Made by a program: the position numbers and the translations under genes
Origin: Isoetes taiwanensis
Taxonomy: Eukaryota; Streptophyta; Lycopodiopsida; Isoetales; Isoetaceae
Assembly (NCBI GenBank): GCA_021234155.1
Contig: JAJEKV010000027.1
Location: 13,537,903 to 13,601,902, forward strand
Direction of reading: 5' to 3'
Length of the DNA: 64,000 bases
Notes under the pieces: model-generated
The model's input: only the letters and a program-made list of their open reading frames with translations
The model's database searches: none
What the model was told of the DNA's origin: nothing
In this document: positions 9,164 through 18,427 of the stretch, piece after piece
Layout: the number at the start of each line of letters is the position of its first letter
Numbering within the stretch: the stretch's first letter is position 1

Positions 9164-10390
9164 ATGACCATAGAACCCACTACCTCAGCGGCAGAAGAGC
9201 AGCTGCTCTTGGAGTATGAAGGGTCAGAACAAGAAAAAGAGGAAGAAGGAGGACAAGGTTATGACGTCGAAGACCTCATCGACGTTCACCCCATCCAAGA
9301 ATGGAAGCAAGCAGAACAAGACCTTCAGGGCTTCGGCGAAGGCTTGAGGGTAACAATGACAGCTCCCCCGCTTGGATTACGTATCACCAGCCTAACTCGG
9401 TTCATCATCGAAGGCCAAGAGTACATGATGCTGCACGACATAAAGAACCTCCCAGAGTGCAGAGACAGAGGCTACAGGCTGGACGAGCTCCTGCATCTCC
9501 TGCACCAACAGCCAGACCTCGATGACTTCATCGACTGGGAGACGCAAGACTTCCCTATCAGCATCAGGGAAGCCCACAGTTACACCGGGCAGTCATCATC
9601 CGACATCGAAGCTTATAGCAGTATTCGAACAGATGATGACACAACAAGAGCTGCCCTCAGAGGAGGAATGTATCGCCATCCAGGAAAGGATGGGCATTTA
9701 GGGCAAGACAACGAGCACACTCCTGCCCAGCTCCTCATCCGCAGCGCCAGCCGGGATCGAAAGAGGCGGCATCAACTTGACCTCTTCCAAGTCCATGTTT
9801 GCAGATTACAGGGACTTGTCCCCACAACTATATCATCAAACAACCAATGCAACAACAAACAAAAGCTAATTATAAGAGTGCAATCTAATGTGTATGCAGC
9901 TAGAGCACCCAGGAATGTAGAACAAGATCGACAACCTCAGGAAGAGCAAACACCCGCAAGACAATTTCAACCAAGGAATCTATTTCAAGGGTTCGAGCCA
10001 CCAACCCCAGAAGATGAGGTATCTCAAATGAGATCGGATATCCAAGAGATAAGAGCCTTGCTACCAGGGAGGGTAGCAATTGCACCAGATCAGAACGTCC
10101 AACTACCCCAAACGCCTACTGGCAGAACAGACAAGGCAAAGAAGAGAAACCGAAGAAGGAGATTCCCCAGCACGGATCCCTCCAACACTCCGACTCCAGA
10201 ATCAAAGGAGCAGGATAACGATCGGCAGGACTGCCAGAAAGGTCTCAACTGTGATAAAGGCAGGATCGAGGCTGACTATCAGAAGGAAGTCGACTCTGCA
10301 TTGAGCAATGTGTGGAAAGCCAGGAGTTGGAATAGTTCTCAGGAGATAACAGATCATGAATGGAAGCCGAAGCTTGGTTGGACGAGATGA
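9164..10390 (+). CDS. Unknown ORF in the gag/protease position, 408 codons
   Basis: This is the longest intact frame in the window. The N-terminal 60 residues are acidic (EYEGSEQEKEEEGG). Residues about 60-130 look folded (LRITSLTRFIIEGQEYMMLH, then LDELLHLLHQQPDLDDFIDW). The rest is polar, Gln/Pro/Arg-rich and low in complexity, with a basic stretch KAKKRNRRRR near residue 330. The position before RT is that of gag, but I see no capsid-like domain, CCHC knuckle or protease motif. The frame may be gag-related, an accessory protein, or a composite produced by a deletion that also removed the start of RT, since the frame ends only 47 bp before RT homology begins. Confidence 0.5.
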   Translation: MTIEPTTSAAEEQLLLEYEGSEQEKEEEGGQGYDVEDLIDVHPIQEWKQAEQDLQGFGEGLRVTMTAPPLGLRITSLTRFIIEGQEYMMLHDIKNLPECRDRGYRLDELLHLLHQQPDLDDFIDWETQDFPISIREAHSYTGQSSSDIEAYSSIRTDDDTTRAALRGGMYRHPGKDGHLGQDNEHTPAQLLIRSASRDRKRRHQLDLFQVHVCRLQGLVPTTISSNNQCNNKQKLIIRVQSNVYAARAPRNVEQDRQPQEEQTPARQFQPRNLFQGFEPPTPEDEVSQMRSDIQEIRALLPGRVAIAPDQNVQLPQTPTGRTDKAKKRNRRRRFPSTDPSNTPTPESKEQDNDRQDCQKGLNCDKGRIEADYQKEVDSALSNVWKARSWNSSQEITDHEWKPKLGWTR

Positions 10391-10436
10391 GAGAACATGA
10401 GAATGCTTATAATATGAAGGACAAAGACAAGGGCAG

Positions 10437-10990
10437 AGTAGCTACCATCAAATCAGAATCAAGGAAGAAGACATCCATAAGACTGCATTTAGGACGAGAT
10501 ATGGCCATTACGAGTTCACATTGATGCCATTTGGATTGTCCAACACCCCAACAACATTCATGAGGCTCATGAACGACATTTTTCGCGAAGTTCCTAGATA
10601 TATTCATCATAGTTTTCTTTGATGACATTCTAGTCTACAGCAAATCCTTGGAGGAGCATGCCCAACACTTGAGGAAAGTACTTGAAAAGTTGAGGAGGCA
10701 CCAACTTTATGCGAAGCTATCCAAGTGTCACTTCGCGACAGAAAGAGTAGAGTACTTGGGGCATGTAATCACAGTGGAAGGGATTTTCATCGACCCTACA
10801 AAGATCAAAGCAGTAATTGATTGGCCCACACCGAAGAATATATCCATGAAGTGAGGAGCTTCCTCAGCTTAGCAGGGTATTACAAAAAGTTCGTCAGGAA
10901 TTTTGCAAAGGTAGCAGCACCGCTAACGGATCTCACCAAAGCGAGAGAAGATAAAAGATTGGGCAAGTCATTAGCAAAAGACGGCCCATG
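10437..10990 (+). pseudogene. Ty3/gypsy reverse transcriptase, 5'-truncated and frameshifted
   Basis: Homology begins in the middle of the domain with [17 protein letters not shown], so the upstream part, including motif A, is missing. It continues with [13 protein letters not shown], a frameshift near 10590, then [20 protein letters not shown] (the catalytic DD within the usual VYIDDILVYS) and LSKCHFATERVEYLGHVI. Another frame change near 10850 leads into VRSFLSLAGYYKKFVRNFAK, the RT connection. Motif order and wording are diagnostic of Ty3/gypsy. The domain copies element RNA into DNA; this copy cannot function. Confidence 0.9.
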
Positions 10991-10992
10991 CA

Positions 10993-11511
10993 TTGAAGGA
11001 AGCTTTAACGACTGCCCCAGTCTTAATATTGCCCGATCCAGAGAAAGATAAGTTGGTGGCAACCGATGCTAGCAAGATTGCAACAGGAGCGGTCTTGATG
11101 CAGAAAGAGAGGGTGGTAGCATATGATTCAAGGAAGATGAATGACACCGAAACGCGCTACCCAGCTGACGACCAGGATTTGCTAGCAGTAGTGAGAGCAT
11201 TGAGAATATGGAGGCATTATCTATTGAGAAGGAAGTTCCAATTAGATACGGACCATCAAAGTCTACAATATGACCAACCACATCTCAACTTGAGACAAAG
11301 GAGATGGATGGAGCTCCTGGAGGAGTATGATTTTGACATCGTATACAAGCCAGCTAAGCTCAACGTGGTTGCAGATGTGCTCTCAAGGCACCTCTTGACG
11401 ACAAGAGTCCACTGCAATGCCACATCAACATTCACCAGTGAGTTTGGCAAGAAGATAGAAGAGATGTTGCTAACGGCAAGGAAACATGGGCAAGCCTTGC
11501 TACGGAGATAA
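10993..11511 (+). pseudogene. Ty3/gypsy RNase H domain
   Basis: An open stretch of 172 codons follows the RT connection. Visible motifs are LVATDASKIATGAVLMQ (first catalytic Asp), YPADDQDLLAVVRALRIWRH (usually YP..EKELLA, so the catalytic Glu is replaced by Asp), LDTDHQSLQY, RQRRWMELLEEYDFDIVYKP and NVVADVLSRH (final Asp). The family degrades RNA in RNA:DNA hybrids during reverse transcription. The frame starts at an internal Met and ends about 40 codons into the linker before integrase. Confidence 0.85.
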
Positions 11512-11564
11512 GAACGGACTAAGAAAGGGAAACCTTCAAGCATTTTAAGAAGGAAGGTAACCTA

Positions 11565-12300
11565 TTGTACCATAAGAACAAATTGTGTGTACCAGAGTCA
11601 TCCGGAATCAGAAAGTTAATACTCCATGACACGCACAACAGCCCAATAGCCGGCCATGCAGGTTTCATAAAAACCTACTTCAAGATAAGTAGTTACTACT
11701 GGCCCGGCATGAAGAAACAGATAGCCATGTACATTCGAGAATGTTAGCTATGTCAGCAGACGAAGGTAGAGCAACTTTGAATTCCAGGAGCTTTAGAGCC
11801 ATTGCCAGTGTCAAATTCCAAATGGGAAGTAATAAGCATGGACTTCACAACATGGCTCCCAAGAACTATAAGGGGCAAGGACGCCTTAATGGTAGTAATT
11901 GATAAGTTGTAAAAAATGGAGCATTTTGTGCCATATAGGACCACGGATACGGCTTTGGAATCGTCGTGTTGTTCACAAAAGAGATCTTTCAACTCCATGG
12001 GATGCCAAGGAAGATAATCTCTGATAGGGATTTGAAGTTCATGAGTGCATTTTGGCAAGATCTCTTCACCACCATCCAGATGAAGCTGTCGATGAGCACG
12101 GCATATGGGCATATCATCCTCAGACTGACGGGCAGATGGAGCGTAGGAATTGGATACTCGAAGATATGTTGAGGAATTACGTCTGGAACAAGCAATTGAA
12201 GTGGGACGATTACATTCACTTAATGGAATTTGCATACAATAGCACCAAGCAGGAGTCGTCTCAAATGTCGCCGTTCATGATCAATTACGGTTACTAATGT
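11565..12300 (+). pseudogene. Ty3/gypsy integrase, broken
   Basis: The N-terminal zinc finger is present as HDTHNSPIAGHAGFIKTYFK, YYWPGMKKQIAMYIREC and then CQQTK after a stop at 11745. The DDE core follows with SMDFTTWLP (first Asp), a stop within VVIDKL.KMEHF, SDRDLKFMSAFWQDLF (second Asp) and HPQTDGQMERRN (glutamate), then NYVWNKQLKWDDYIHLMEFA. At least three stops or frameshifts occur. Integrase inserts the cDNA copy into chromosomes; in chromoviruses its C-terminus directs target choice. Confidence 0.88.
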
Positions 12301-12828
12301 TTGACCGCAGACACTTGGCACAACCCCGTGTCCAAGGTAGAGGTATCCCCGCAGATGCTAGCTGACATGCAACAATTGGGGGAAGAAGTGAGAGGATATC
12401 TTCTAGCAGCAAGGAGTCAGCAGAAGAGTGTAGCCGATAAGCACAGAATAATAAGAGAGTTCCAAGTAGGGGGTAAAGTGTGGCTGAAGATCAAGGTCAA
12501 ACAAGTGAAGCTCTGCATCGACAATTGCAAGAAGCTTGCTCCAAGATGGGCTGGGCCGTTCAGGATAACCAAAAGAATAGGTAACCAATCCTACAGGTCG
12601 GATTTGCCAGCACATCTCAAAATCCATAGGGTCTTTCACGTAAGTCTCTTGAAAAGGCACACTCCTAATCCAGAGGAAGTATTGGAGACATCAGAGTTAC
12701 TGGAAATGACGGACGACCAACTCGAGATCATCCCAGAGGTTCTTCTTTCCTACAAGAAAACAAGAAGATCCTAATTTCTCCAATACCTAGTGAAGTGGAC
12801 GCACTTACCTATGGAAAACGCTACGTAG
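12301..12828 (+). pseudogene. Integrase C-terminus with chromodomain remnant
   Basis: KVWLKIKVKQVKLCIDNCKK, LAPRWAGPFRITKRIGNQSY and HRVFHVSLLKRHTPNPEE are the integrase C-terminal GPY/F-type module. The chromodomain follows: IIPEVLLSYKKTRR, an in-frame TAA at 12772, then FLQYLVKWTHLPMENAT and a TAG at 12826 where the conserved Trp of ATWE would stand (TGG to TAG). Chromodomains of chromoviruses bind modified histone H3 tails and steer insertion into heterochromatin. This places the element in the chromovirus group and is relevant to its H3-like cargo. Confidence 0.82.
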
Positions 12829-13608
12829 ATACTACAATCAGATTTGGAGAAGTAGTACCCTCAATTCATGGAGCAATGCAAGGGTCAACTCGTCACCGAA
12901 GTAGTCAACACCGAACCGATAGGTGAGTGTGAGGTAGATTAAGAAGTCTACTTCCGTCGCCATGGAAGTAGACGAAATTGAGAGATAAGAGGTCATTTAG
13001 CCATGCATTGATAGGAAAGCACCCCTAGTCAATGCCTACTACGGGGAGGATGCCATCCTCCATGCCAAGGGCGTCGAAAGGTGTTGGTTCAGTCACTAAC
13101 CGAACCAAACATGAGTGATCATCCTAGGCATTATAGAGCGCTGTCTCCACGGCCACGATGGAAGAAGCATCATCTTTCTATGCCAGGAGATTAGTCTTGC
13201 ATCTATATAGTTAATTAAGTGTAATTAAATGGGTGGTTCCCTAATAAACAACTTTATAATAAATAAATGTGTACTAATGTAGTGTTGAACTTTCAGGCCA
13301 ATAGGAGTGTCTAGCGGCAGGATGGTCGCACTGCGAAGACTTGCAACACATGTTTTGTCATAATGTGTTGCAAGGAGACCAAATGGACCTTTAAACTATA
13401 ACATTTTGAAAACTCTGTTAATGTTGAGTGTGCACATTATAAAATTTTGTGAATATAAAATGCAAATGTAAGGGTTGAGAGATCACCTTACTATAGCATG
13501 TTATGGAACAAGTAATGTGATTATAGATTTAAACTTAAATATTACCTTGGGGTAATTATTATAAAAGTTGGATGCATGAAATATGTTGCATGGATCATGC
13601 AGGTTTCC
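12829..13608 (+). other. 3' untranslated part of the LTR element
   Basis: No supported ORF. This is AT-rich sequence between the chromodomain remnant and the polypurine tract. The small frame at 13576-13758 crosses into the LTR and has no recognisable content. Confidence 0.5.
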
Positions 13609-13660
13609 AAGATGGGGAGACTCGTGATGCTGAGGATAGCATCAACTCAAGATGGGGAGA
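13609..13660 (+). other. Duplicated polypurine tract
   Basis: AAGATGGGGAGA occurs at 13609-13620 and again at 13649-13660. Only the second is followed directly by the LTR start TTGTGATG, but the first is followed by the similar CTCGTGATG. The second is the expected plus-strand primer. The first may be a duplicate or spare tract. Confidence 0.75.
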
Positions 13661-13661
13661 T

Positions 13662-15147
13662 TGTGATGTTCCAATATAATATACGGTCCAAATACGTATA
13701 TTATACTTCCACGCCATTTGTACATGTCACATTGATGACATGTGCTCAGGAACCATAAGGGGATGCACCCTAGAGGGCCATATGTTGCACACGTTTATAA
13801 ACATATGCACTCAACCCCCTTGCCTCATGGCAAAACCCCATAGGTTCTTTTAACCCTAACCCTAAAAGGTCATGTAAAAGGAACAAAAAGGGAAACCCTA
13901 AACCTTTTCCATTTTCACATTTTGGCTTCCTTGAGCCATTCCGCCCAAGCCAAAGCTGCTAGTTTGCATTGCCAGATGTCGCCAAGCCGCCTTTGCACAA
14001 CAGATCCTCCAGGTTCAGCTGCCTTCGACCCAAGCAAAGACATGGACGCGATTCGAGGTGCGGGAGCAAGCCAGGAATCAGGTAACCAGTGATTATATTG
14101 TGCAATGTCGACTTTTAGTCTGACAATGAGCTAGGATAGCGTGTTAGATCAGCCTTAGCAGCCTTATAAACCCTGAGATCATAAGCCCTAACAAAGGAAC
14201 CTAACCATGTATGTTTAGGTAGTTAGATTAGATGTTATTCTATATTTTAGTTCTTTGATGATGATGTTATATTCTATGCGCACTCCTGTGTATTGGAAAG
14301 GGGGGTAGAGACCCTGAAAGCCTTAATGTTGATATACATAGATAGCCTTATTAATTCCCAATTAATGCGGCCTGTGCCTGGTTGTGAGTGGCAGGGCTAG
14401 ACTGGTGGATAAGGAGGACATGTCCCATGGCAGATTGATCCCTCTGGTATGTAAAGCCTACTAGCGATCTTAGCGGACTAGGCCTAATGGATTGCCACTG
14501 CGTGTGGGCAAGGCATGGGCTCGACACCTCTTGGGTGATGTGTCGTCTTCAATGAGGTTCAAGTCGTAGACAGGTAGTGGCTCTCTAGCCGCCTGTGATG
14601 GCCATGCGTGCCTCTGGAGGGTGATCCCCTTCCTGCCTCATCGGGGCTGGGGAGATGAAACCCAGTAGTAGCCCCCTTGGCTATGCACCCGGCAGGCTAC
14701 GGTCCAGCTCCAAGACTCTTCAACCTATTCTGCAAAGTATGCACAGGAGGGGCGGATGGAGAGGACTACCCAACAGCCATATTTTATGCCAGCCCAATCT
14801 ATTGCCATGAATTATCTGCCTCGACTTCTGGAGACTCAAGCCGTGAGTCCACACCCCCTGAGTTTGAGCCTTGTGTAGGATCTCCCTTGTGATGATGTTG
14901 TTGATATCCTTTCACATGTATGCTATAGTGAGCCATCCTTCGAGATGGAGCTATTTATGTTTGATGCCATGTACTCATGTTTATTTATGATTCCGCAGCT
15001 AGGATGGTCCCGAGGGAAGACGGGACGAATGACACGTCCATTCCTCCTCATTGATCCCCCCCGATAAGGGATGGATGCTAGGTGGACGACCCCTGTCGAC
15101 TTGGTTGCCAGGATAGGAGCATCTTAGACAAAGTAGGGAACGTCACA
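13662..15147 (+). repeat. 3' LTR
   Basis: Partner of 153-1578. It begins TGTGATGTTCC directly after the polypurine tract and ends AACGTCACA. It retains about 108 bp (14906-15013) that the 5' LTR has lost, and lacks about 25 bp and 11 bp present in the 5' copy. A motif similar to TATATTTAAG (5' LTR near 732) reads TATATTTTAG here (near 14240) and could mark the LTR promoter, but this is weak. Confidence 0.88.
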
Positions 15148-17587
15148 GGTACTATATTCTTCAGAGACACATAAGCCTGATGCATTGAGCCATCTTTGCA
15201 TCAACCAGTTGTGAGTTGCATGCAAACAATTCATAGGAGCTATGCTTGCCCCAAATTTTATCAGACGTCCTGCCGGACCTGTTTGCATCAATAAGTTAAT
15301 CCAGAGTTATCATATCTAAGACTTACACAAATCAAAACATGTAAAACATGAAGATAATTGCTCCATCTCTGCAATTTCGAGTGGACATAAAGAACTTGTC
15401 AATATTACCTGCAATTGCCTAAAGAAGATTTACCTTAGCAGTGGAGCTTCTAAACTGTAAGTCATAATCAGACGTTCAATTTCATAAGCTTTCTTAACCT
15501 TATAGCTACAACACTTGAAAATACATGAACAATAGCTTGTAATTGATGTTAACAATCTATTTTGTTAATTTGGAATTTTCAGGCCTGGCAGAAAATGTTT
15601 TTGGAATTTATTTTCAATGATTTCCCTATGATTTTAGAGGTTTTGGCAGCCGGAAAGAGATCCGGATTCTCCAAAAATTGAGACAGAATTTTGGCGCTAA
15701 TTTATTTTCTACACTCCTCCTTTCATTCCACGAAGCCATCTACACATGCACGAATCCGGATACTTAGCATGCACACATGCACCGCCTCCGGTGCTCAAAA
15801 ATCAGGATGTGTTTTTAGACATATAATCTGTGGGCATGGCTTAATCCGATCCTAGATTACCTTTGTTAAGATCATGCAGGTTACAGCTGGTGATAAGGCA
15901 TGTGATAAGGCATGTAGCTCGAATTTGCAGTTTACGGTTTGTTATTTCTCTGGTTAATGAAAGCAACTTCCTAAACAGATTCTTCTATAGTCTCTGTCCG
16001 CCAGTAGACACTGTTGACAATCAAGATCCTGGCCTGGGCTATCAAAATCCCTTTCAATCTCAGCATGCATGTCCGATCAGGCAAAGAACATCTTCAAGCC
16101 ACAAATCGAGGAGAATATTTTCTGTTATTTTGTCTTGCAGACTGACATCTTTGAAAGGAGTTTCATGGGTTTTGCACAAGCCGAACAGAGACTTTCTGCA
16201 ACAAATCAATCTGCTTGGGTTGCAACTTGAGAAAGCACAGTTGTTGTGTATGATATCTGGTCCCCAAAAATTAGAAGCTTCTACGGTAGGATGATTTTGG
16301 CTTGCAGAGAAAGCTACAGGATTATTCTATGGAGCATGCAGGGCAGGTATTTTGAGAGATCGAAGGGGTTGCAGTGTTCGTTGCCTCAGCTTTAATACTT
16401 CTAGAAGTAAGAAGGCAAAGTTTCCAAGGGCTAGCAAGTAGACAAAGTTTTTGTTGTTCAAGCAGCAAAAAGTTTACTGAGCCTGGCCTTCTCAATGCAG
16501 CCGTGAGATTTGTTTTTCAAAATCCTACGTCGAACATAAAGTAAGATTGATTTCTGTGATTTTCTTGCAATATGGTGAAAGTTTGTAGAATATTTGACAT
16601 TGGACCAGTTGAAATCCTTGCAAGGCATTGGTGATGGGTCGAATAGGTTCCTAATGCTTTCAGCGAAGGACTTTGGTCAATCTGGTGTTGTGGACGCAGT
16701 TCATCATGCATTGCGGTAGCCATCTTCTTGCCATAACTTTCAGGTAACCATCTTCCTGCCATAATTTTCATGTTAAATATCCCGATAGTTGTCTAGGACC
16801 AAAGGGAACATATTCGTATCCATGCCAGGATGCATGCTTAGCTTTCTGCTATGAGCTTCTATCGTCTAGCTCCGTGGAGTTGCTTGTGCTACATTCATTA
16901 CAATCATTGCTGTACAACCCGTTGCTTGCTACAAGTTAATTTCTTCTGTGTTGTAACAGCAACCTGAGTAAGAGCACCTACTTTTACCACGATTATTACA
17001 TTATTAGTTTAGGTCCAGAATGAAGAAATTTCCCCCTTTTTTTTTTTCTTTTCGCAACGATCTTTTCTTGATTTGGCTTTCTGACCATAAACACAGTGAA
17101 ATCCAAGCATCATAGATAATGGACCGAGAATAATATTTTCTATTGACTGTTTTGCAGGTCAATCTGTGCATGGGAATTATACACTTTGTATGGACTCTAG
17201 GCAAGCAATTTGAGACTCCAAGAAGAGATTTTAACTAGGCCTTGCATTCATCTCTTCTACATATCCGACTCAAAGTTTAAAGCAAGACCACTTGAATGAG
17301 TTTCAAACTATAACGACATTCACAAAATAAGTAAGTTCCTTCTATTGCATTCTTTTCTATCTGCTATTATACCACCTCACCTCGGCATTTCTGTCTTTTG
17401 TTGGGGCTCTCTGCTACCCCTATACTTATGGTGTTGCTGTTAGATTTACCATTTAGTTCTTGGCGAATAATTCTCCAATATTGTTGGATTTCTAGCTGTC
17501 AAAAGTTCAGTCATCACTATCTGCAATACTATGTCCTTTTGTAGCAAGAAGAGACCATATGTAGCTAGACTGTCGCATTAGCAATTT
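15148..17587. other. Intergenic, no gene recognised
   Basis: AT-rich DNA right of the LTR element. A frame at 15863-16294 (143 codons) is open but has no family resemblance. An overlapping frame gives QIEENIFCYFVLQTDIFERS and MGFAQAEQRLSATNQSAWVA, which reads protein-like but is followed by stops; I cannot name it. I searched for upstream exons of the KDSR gene (dehydrogenase motifs, YxxxK) and found none. A dispersed repeat lies at 15391-15556. Confidence 0.5.
15391..15556 (+). repeat. Dispersed repeat, copy 1
   Basis: It aligns with 29301-29478 in the same orientation. Shared blocks include AAGATTTACCTTAGCA, GGAGCTTCT, TATAGC..CAACACTT, ACAATAGCT and GTTAACAAT, separated by small indels. 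Nothing coding is conserved. It is probably part of an unclassified transposable element. Confidence 0.7.
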
Positions 17588-17734
17588 CAAGTAGGATTGT
17601 CAATAACAGATTCTTATGATGTATAGTAATAATCATTCCAAAGATATTTTTTCATACCATAGCACAAGCGCAAGTAGGATTGTTAGTTCAATAACAGATT
17701 CTTATGATGTATAGTAATAATCATTCCAAAGATA
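17588..17734 (+). repeat. Direct duplication of about 60 bp
   Basis: 17588-17645 and 17671-17734 share CAAGTAGGATTGT, then CAATAACAGATTCTTATGAT and the following 30 or so bases, with a 6 bp insertion in the second copy. They are nearly identical, so the duplication is recent. Confidence 0.85.
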
Positions 17735-18131
17735 CACCCGGATACGGATATGCCCGGATTTGCTAAAGGTCATTTATACACACATTCCAATTGTATTTAT
17801 GATGTGCACAATGCATTTTTTATTGCATATTTATAGATCAAGAATGAAGATAAGAGTTTCTCACCTGTTAAAGTACTATCCTGCATACTGCAGCCTGGAA
17901 TGGAACATGGATAGATGCATTTCCACACAGGGTAATATTATAATTCATTGAAAAGCAGGCTTATTAAAGCACTGTTCATTAGTCTATAATTGCATGGATG
18001 CTATAGACATGTTAGCGTAAATGGCCTTATTGCTATCTAGATGCAAAATGCGTGCATTGTATATATGTAGAAGGTTCAGTCTATGTTGGCATACATGGTC
18101 ATATGCCGATGGGAATTTAGTGGTTTTGCAG

Positions 18132-18427
18132 AAAATGAAGCCAAACCAGAGATAACAAAGAGAATAGCCTCTTCATCAAGCCTTATGAGACCAGTGGACG
18201 TTGCTAAGAAAGCTTTGGATGGCATACGGCCTGGTAAGTTTAATATTTATTGCAACTTTGACAGGTTTATGCTTGGTGTTGTAACGACTGGCATGTCACC
18301 ACAATCAAGCCTCAAGGATGCAGTGCTTGAAGTGGCTTTAATCGGTCTAATGCGTGTTGTTGGCATCTGCGTTACCAATGCCTGGTATAACAAAATTCGT
18401 AAAGGGCATAAAGAAAAGCAAGCTTGA
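18132..18427 (+). CDS. TSC10: 3-ketodihydrosphingosine reductase, C-terminal exon only
   Basis: KDSR/TSC10 reduces 3-ketodihydrosphingosine to dihydrosphingosine with NADPH at the ER, the second step of sphingolipid synthesis. The frame reads GFAENEAKPEITKRIASSSS, VAKKALDGIRPGKF, YCNFDRFMLGVVTTGMSPQS and a hydrophobic tail, in the order of plant TSC10 C-termini. It ends KEKQA, a K-x-K-x-x ER-retrieval form. A splice acceptor TTTTGCAG ends at 18131 and leaves the correct phase. Similarity may extend a few codons further upstream in degraded form (VICRWEFSGF for a LIFPPDTETPGF-type segment), so the true exon start is uncertain. The reading frame is intact for about 98 codons, but the Rossmann fold and YxxxK catalytic exons are not in this window. 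They may lie left of the 15 kb element, or this may be a captured or relic exon. Confidence 0.85.

Larger units (their letters stand above)
153..15147 (+). mobile_element. Ty3/gypsy chromovirus-type LTR retrotransposon, decayed, with nested LINE
   Basis: Two related direct repeats of about 1.43 and 1.49 kb bound the element. A primer-binding site follows the first and a purine tract precedes the second. Between them, in Ty3/gypsy order, are RT, RNase H, zinc-finger integrase and a C-terminal chromodomain, all on the plus strand and all broken by stops or frameshifts. A roughly 4.9 kb LINE is inserted antisense near the 5' end. Between the LINE and RT there are three further ORF regions instead of a recognisable gag and protease; one encodes a histone H3-like protein. 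No DTG/DSG protease motif and no CCHC gag knuckle were seen, and RT lacks its N-terminal part. The LTRs differ by many substitutions and several indels and there is no target-site duplication. The copy is therefore old, or recombinant between two elements. Confidence 0.9.

Noticed and set aside
15863-16294. 143-codon frame right of the LTR element, first considered as a KDSR exon
   Set aside because: No dehydrogenase motif (no TGxxxGIG, no YxxxK), and the protein-like stretch is in another frame and ends in stops.
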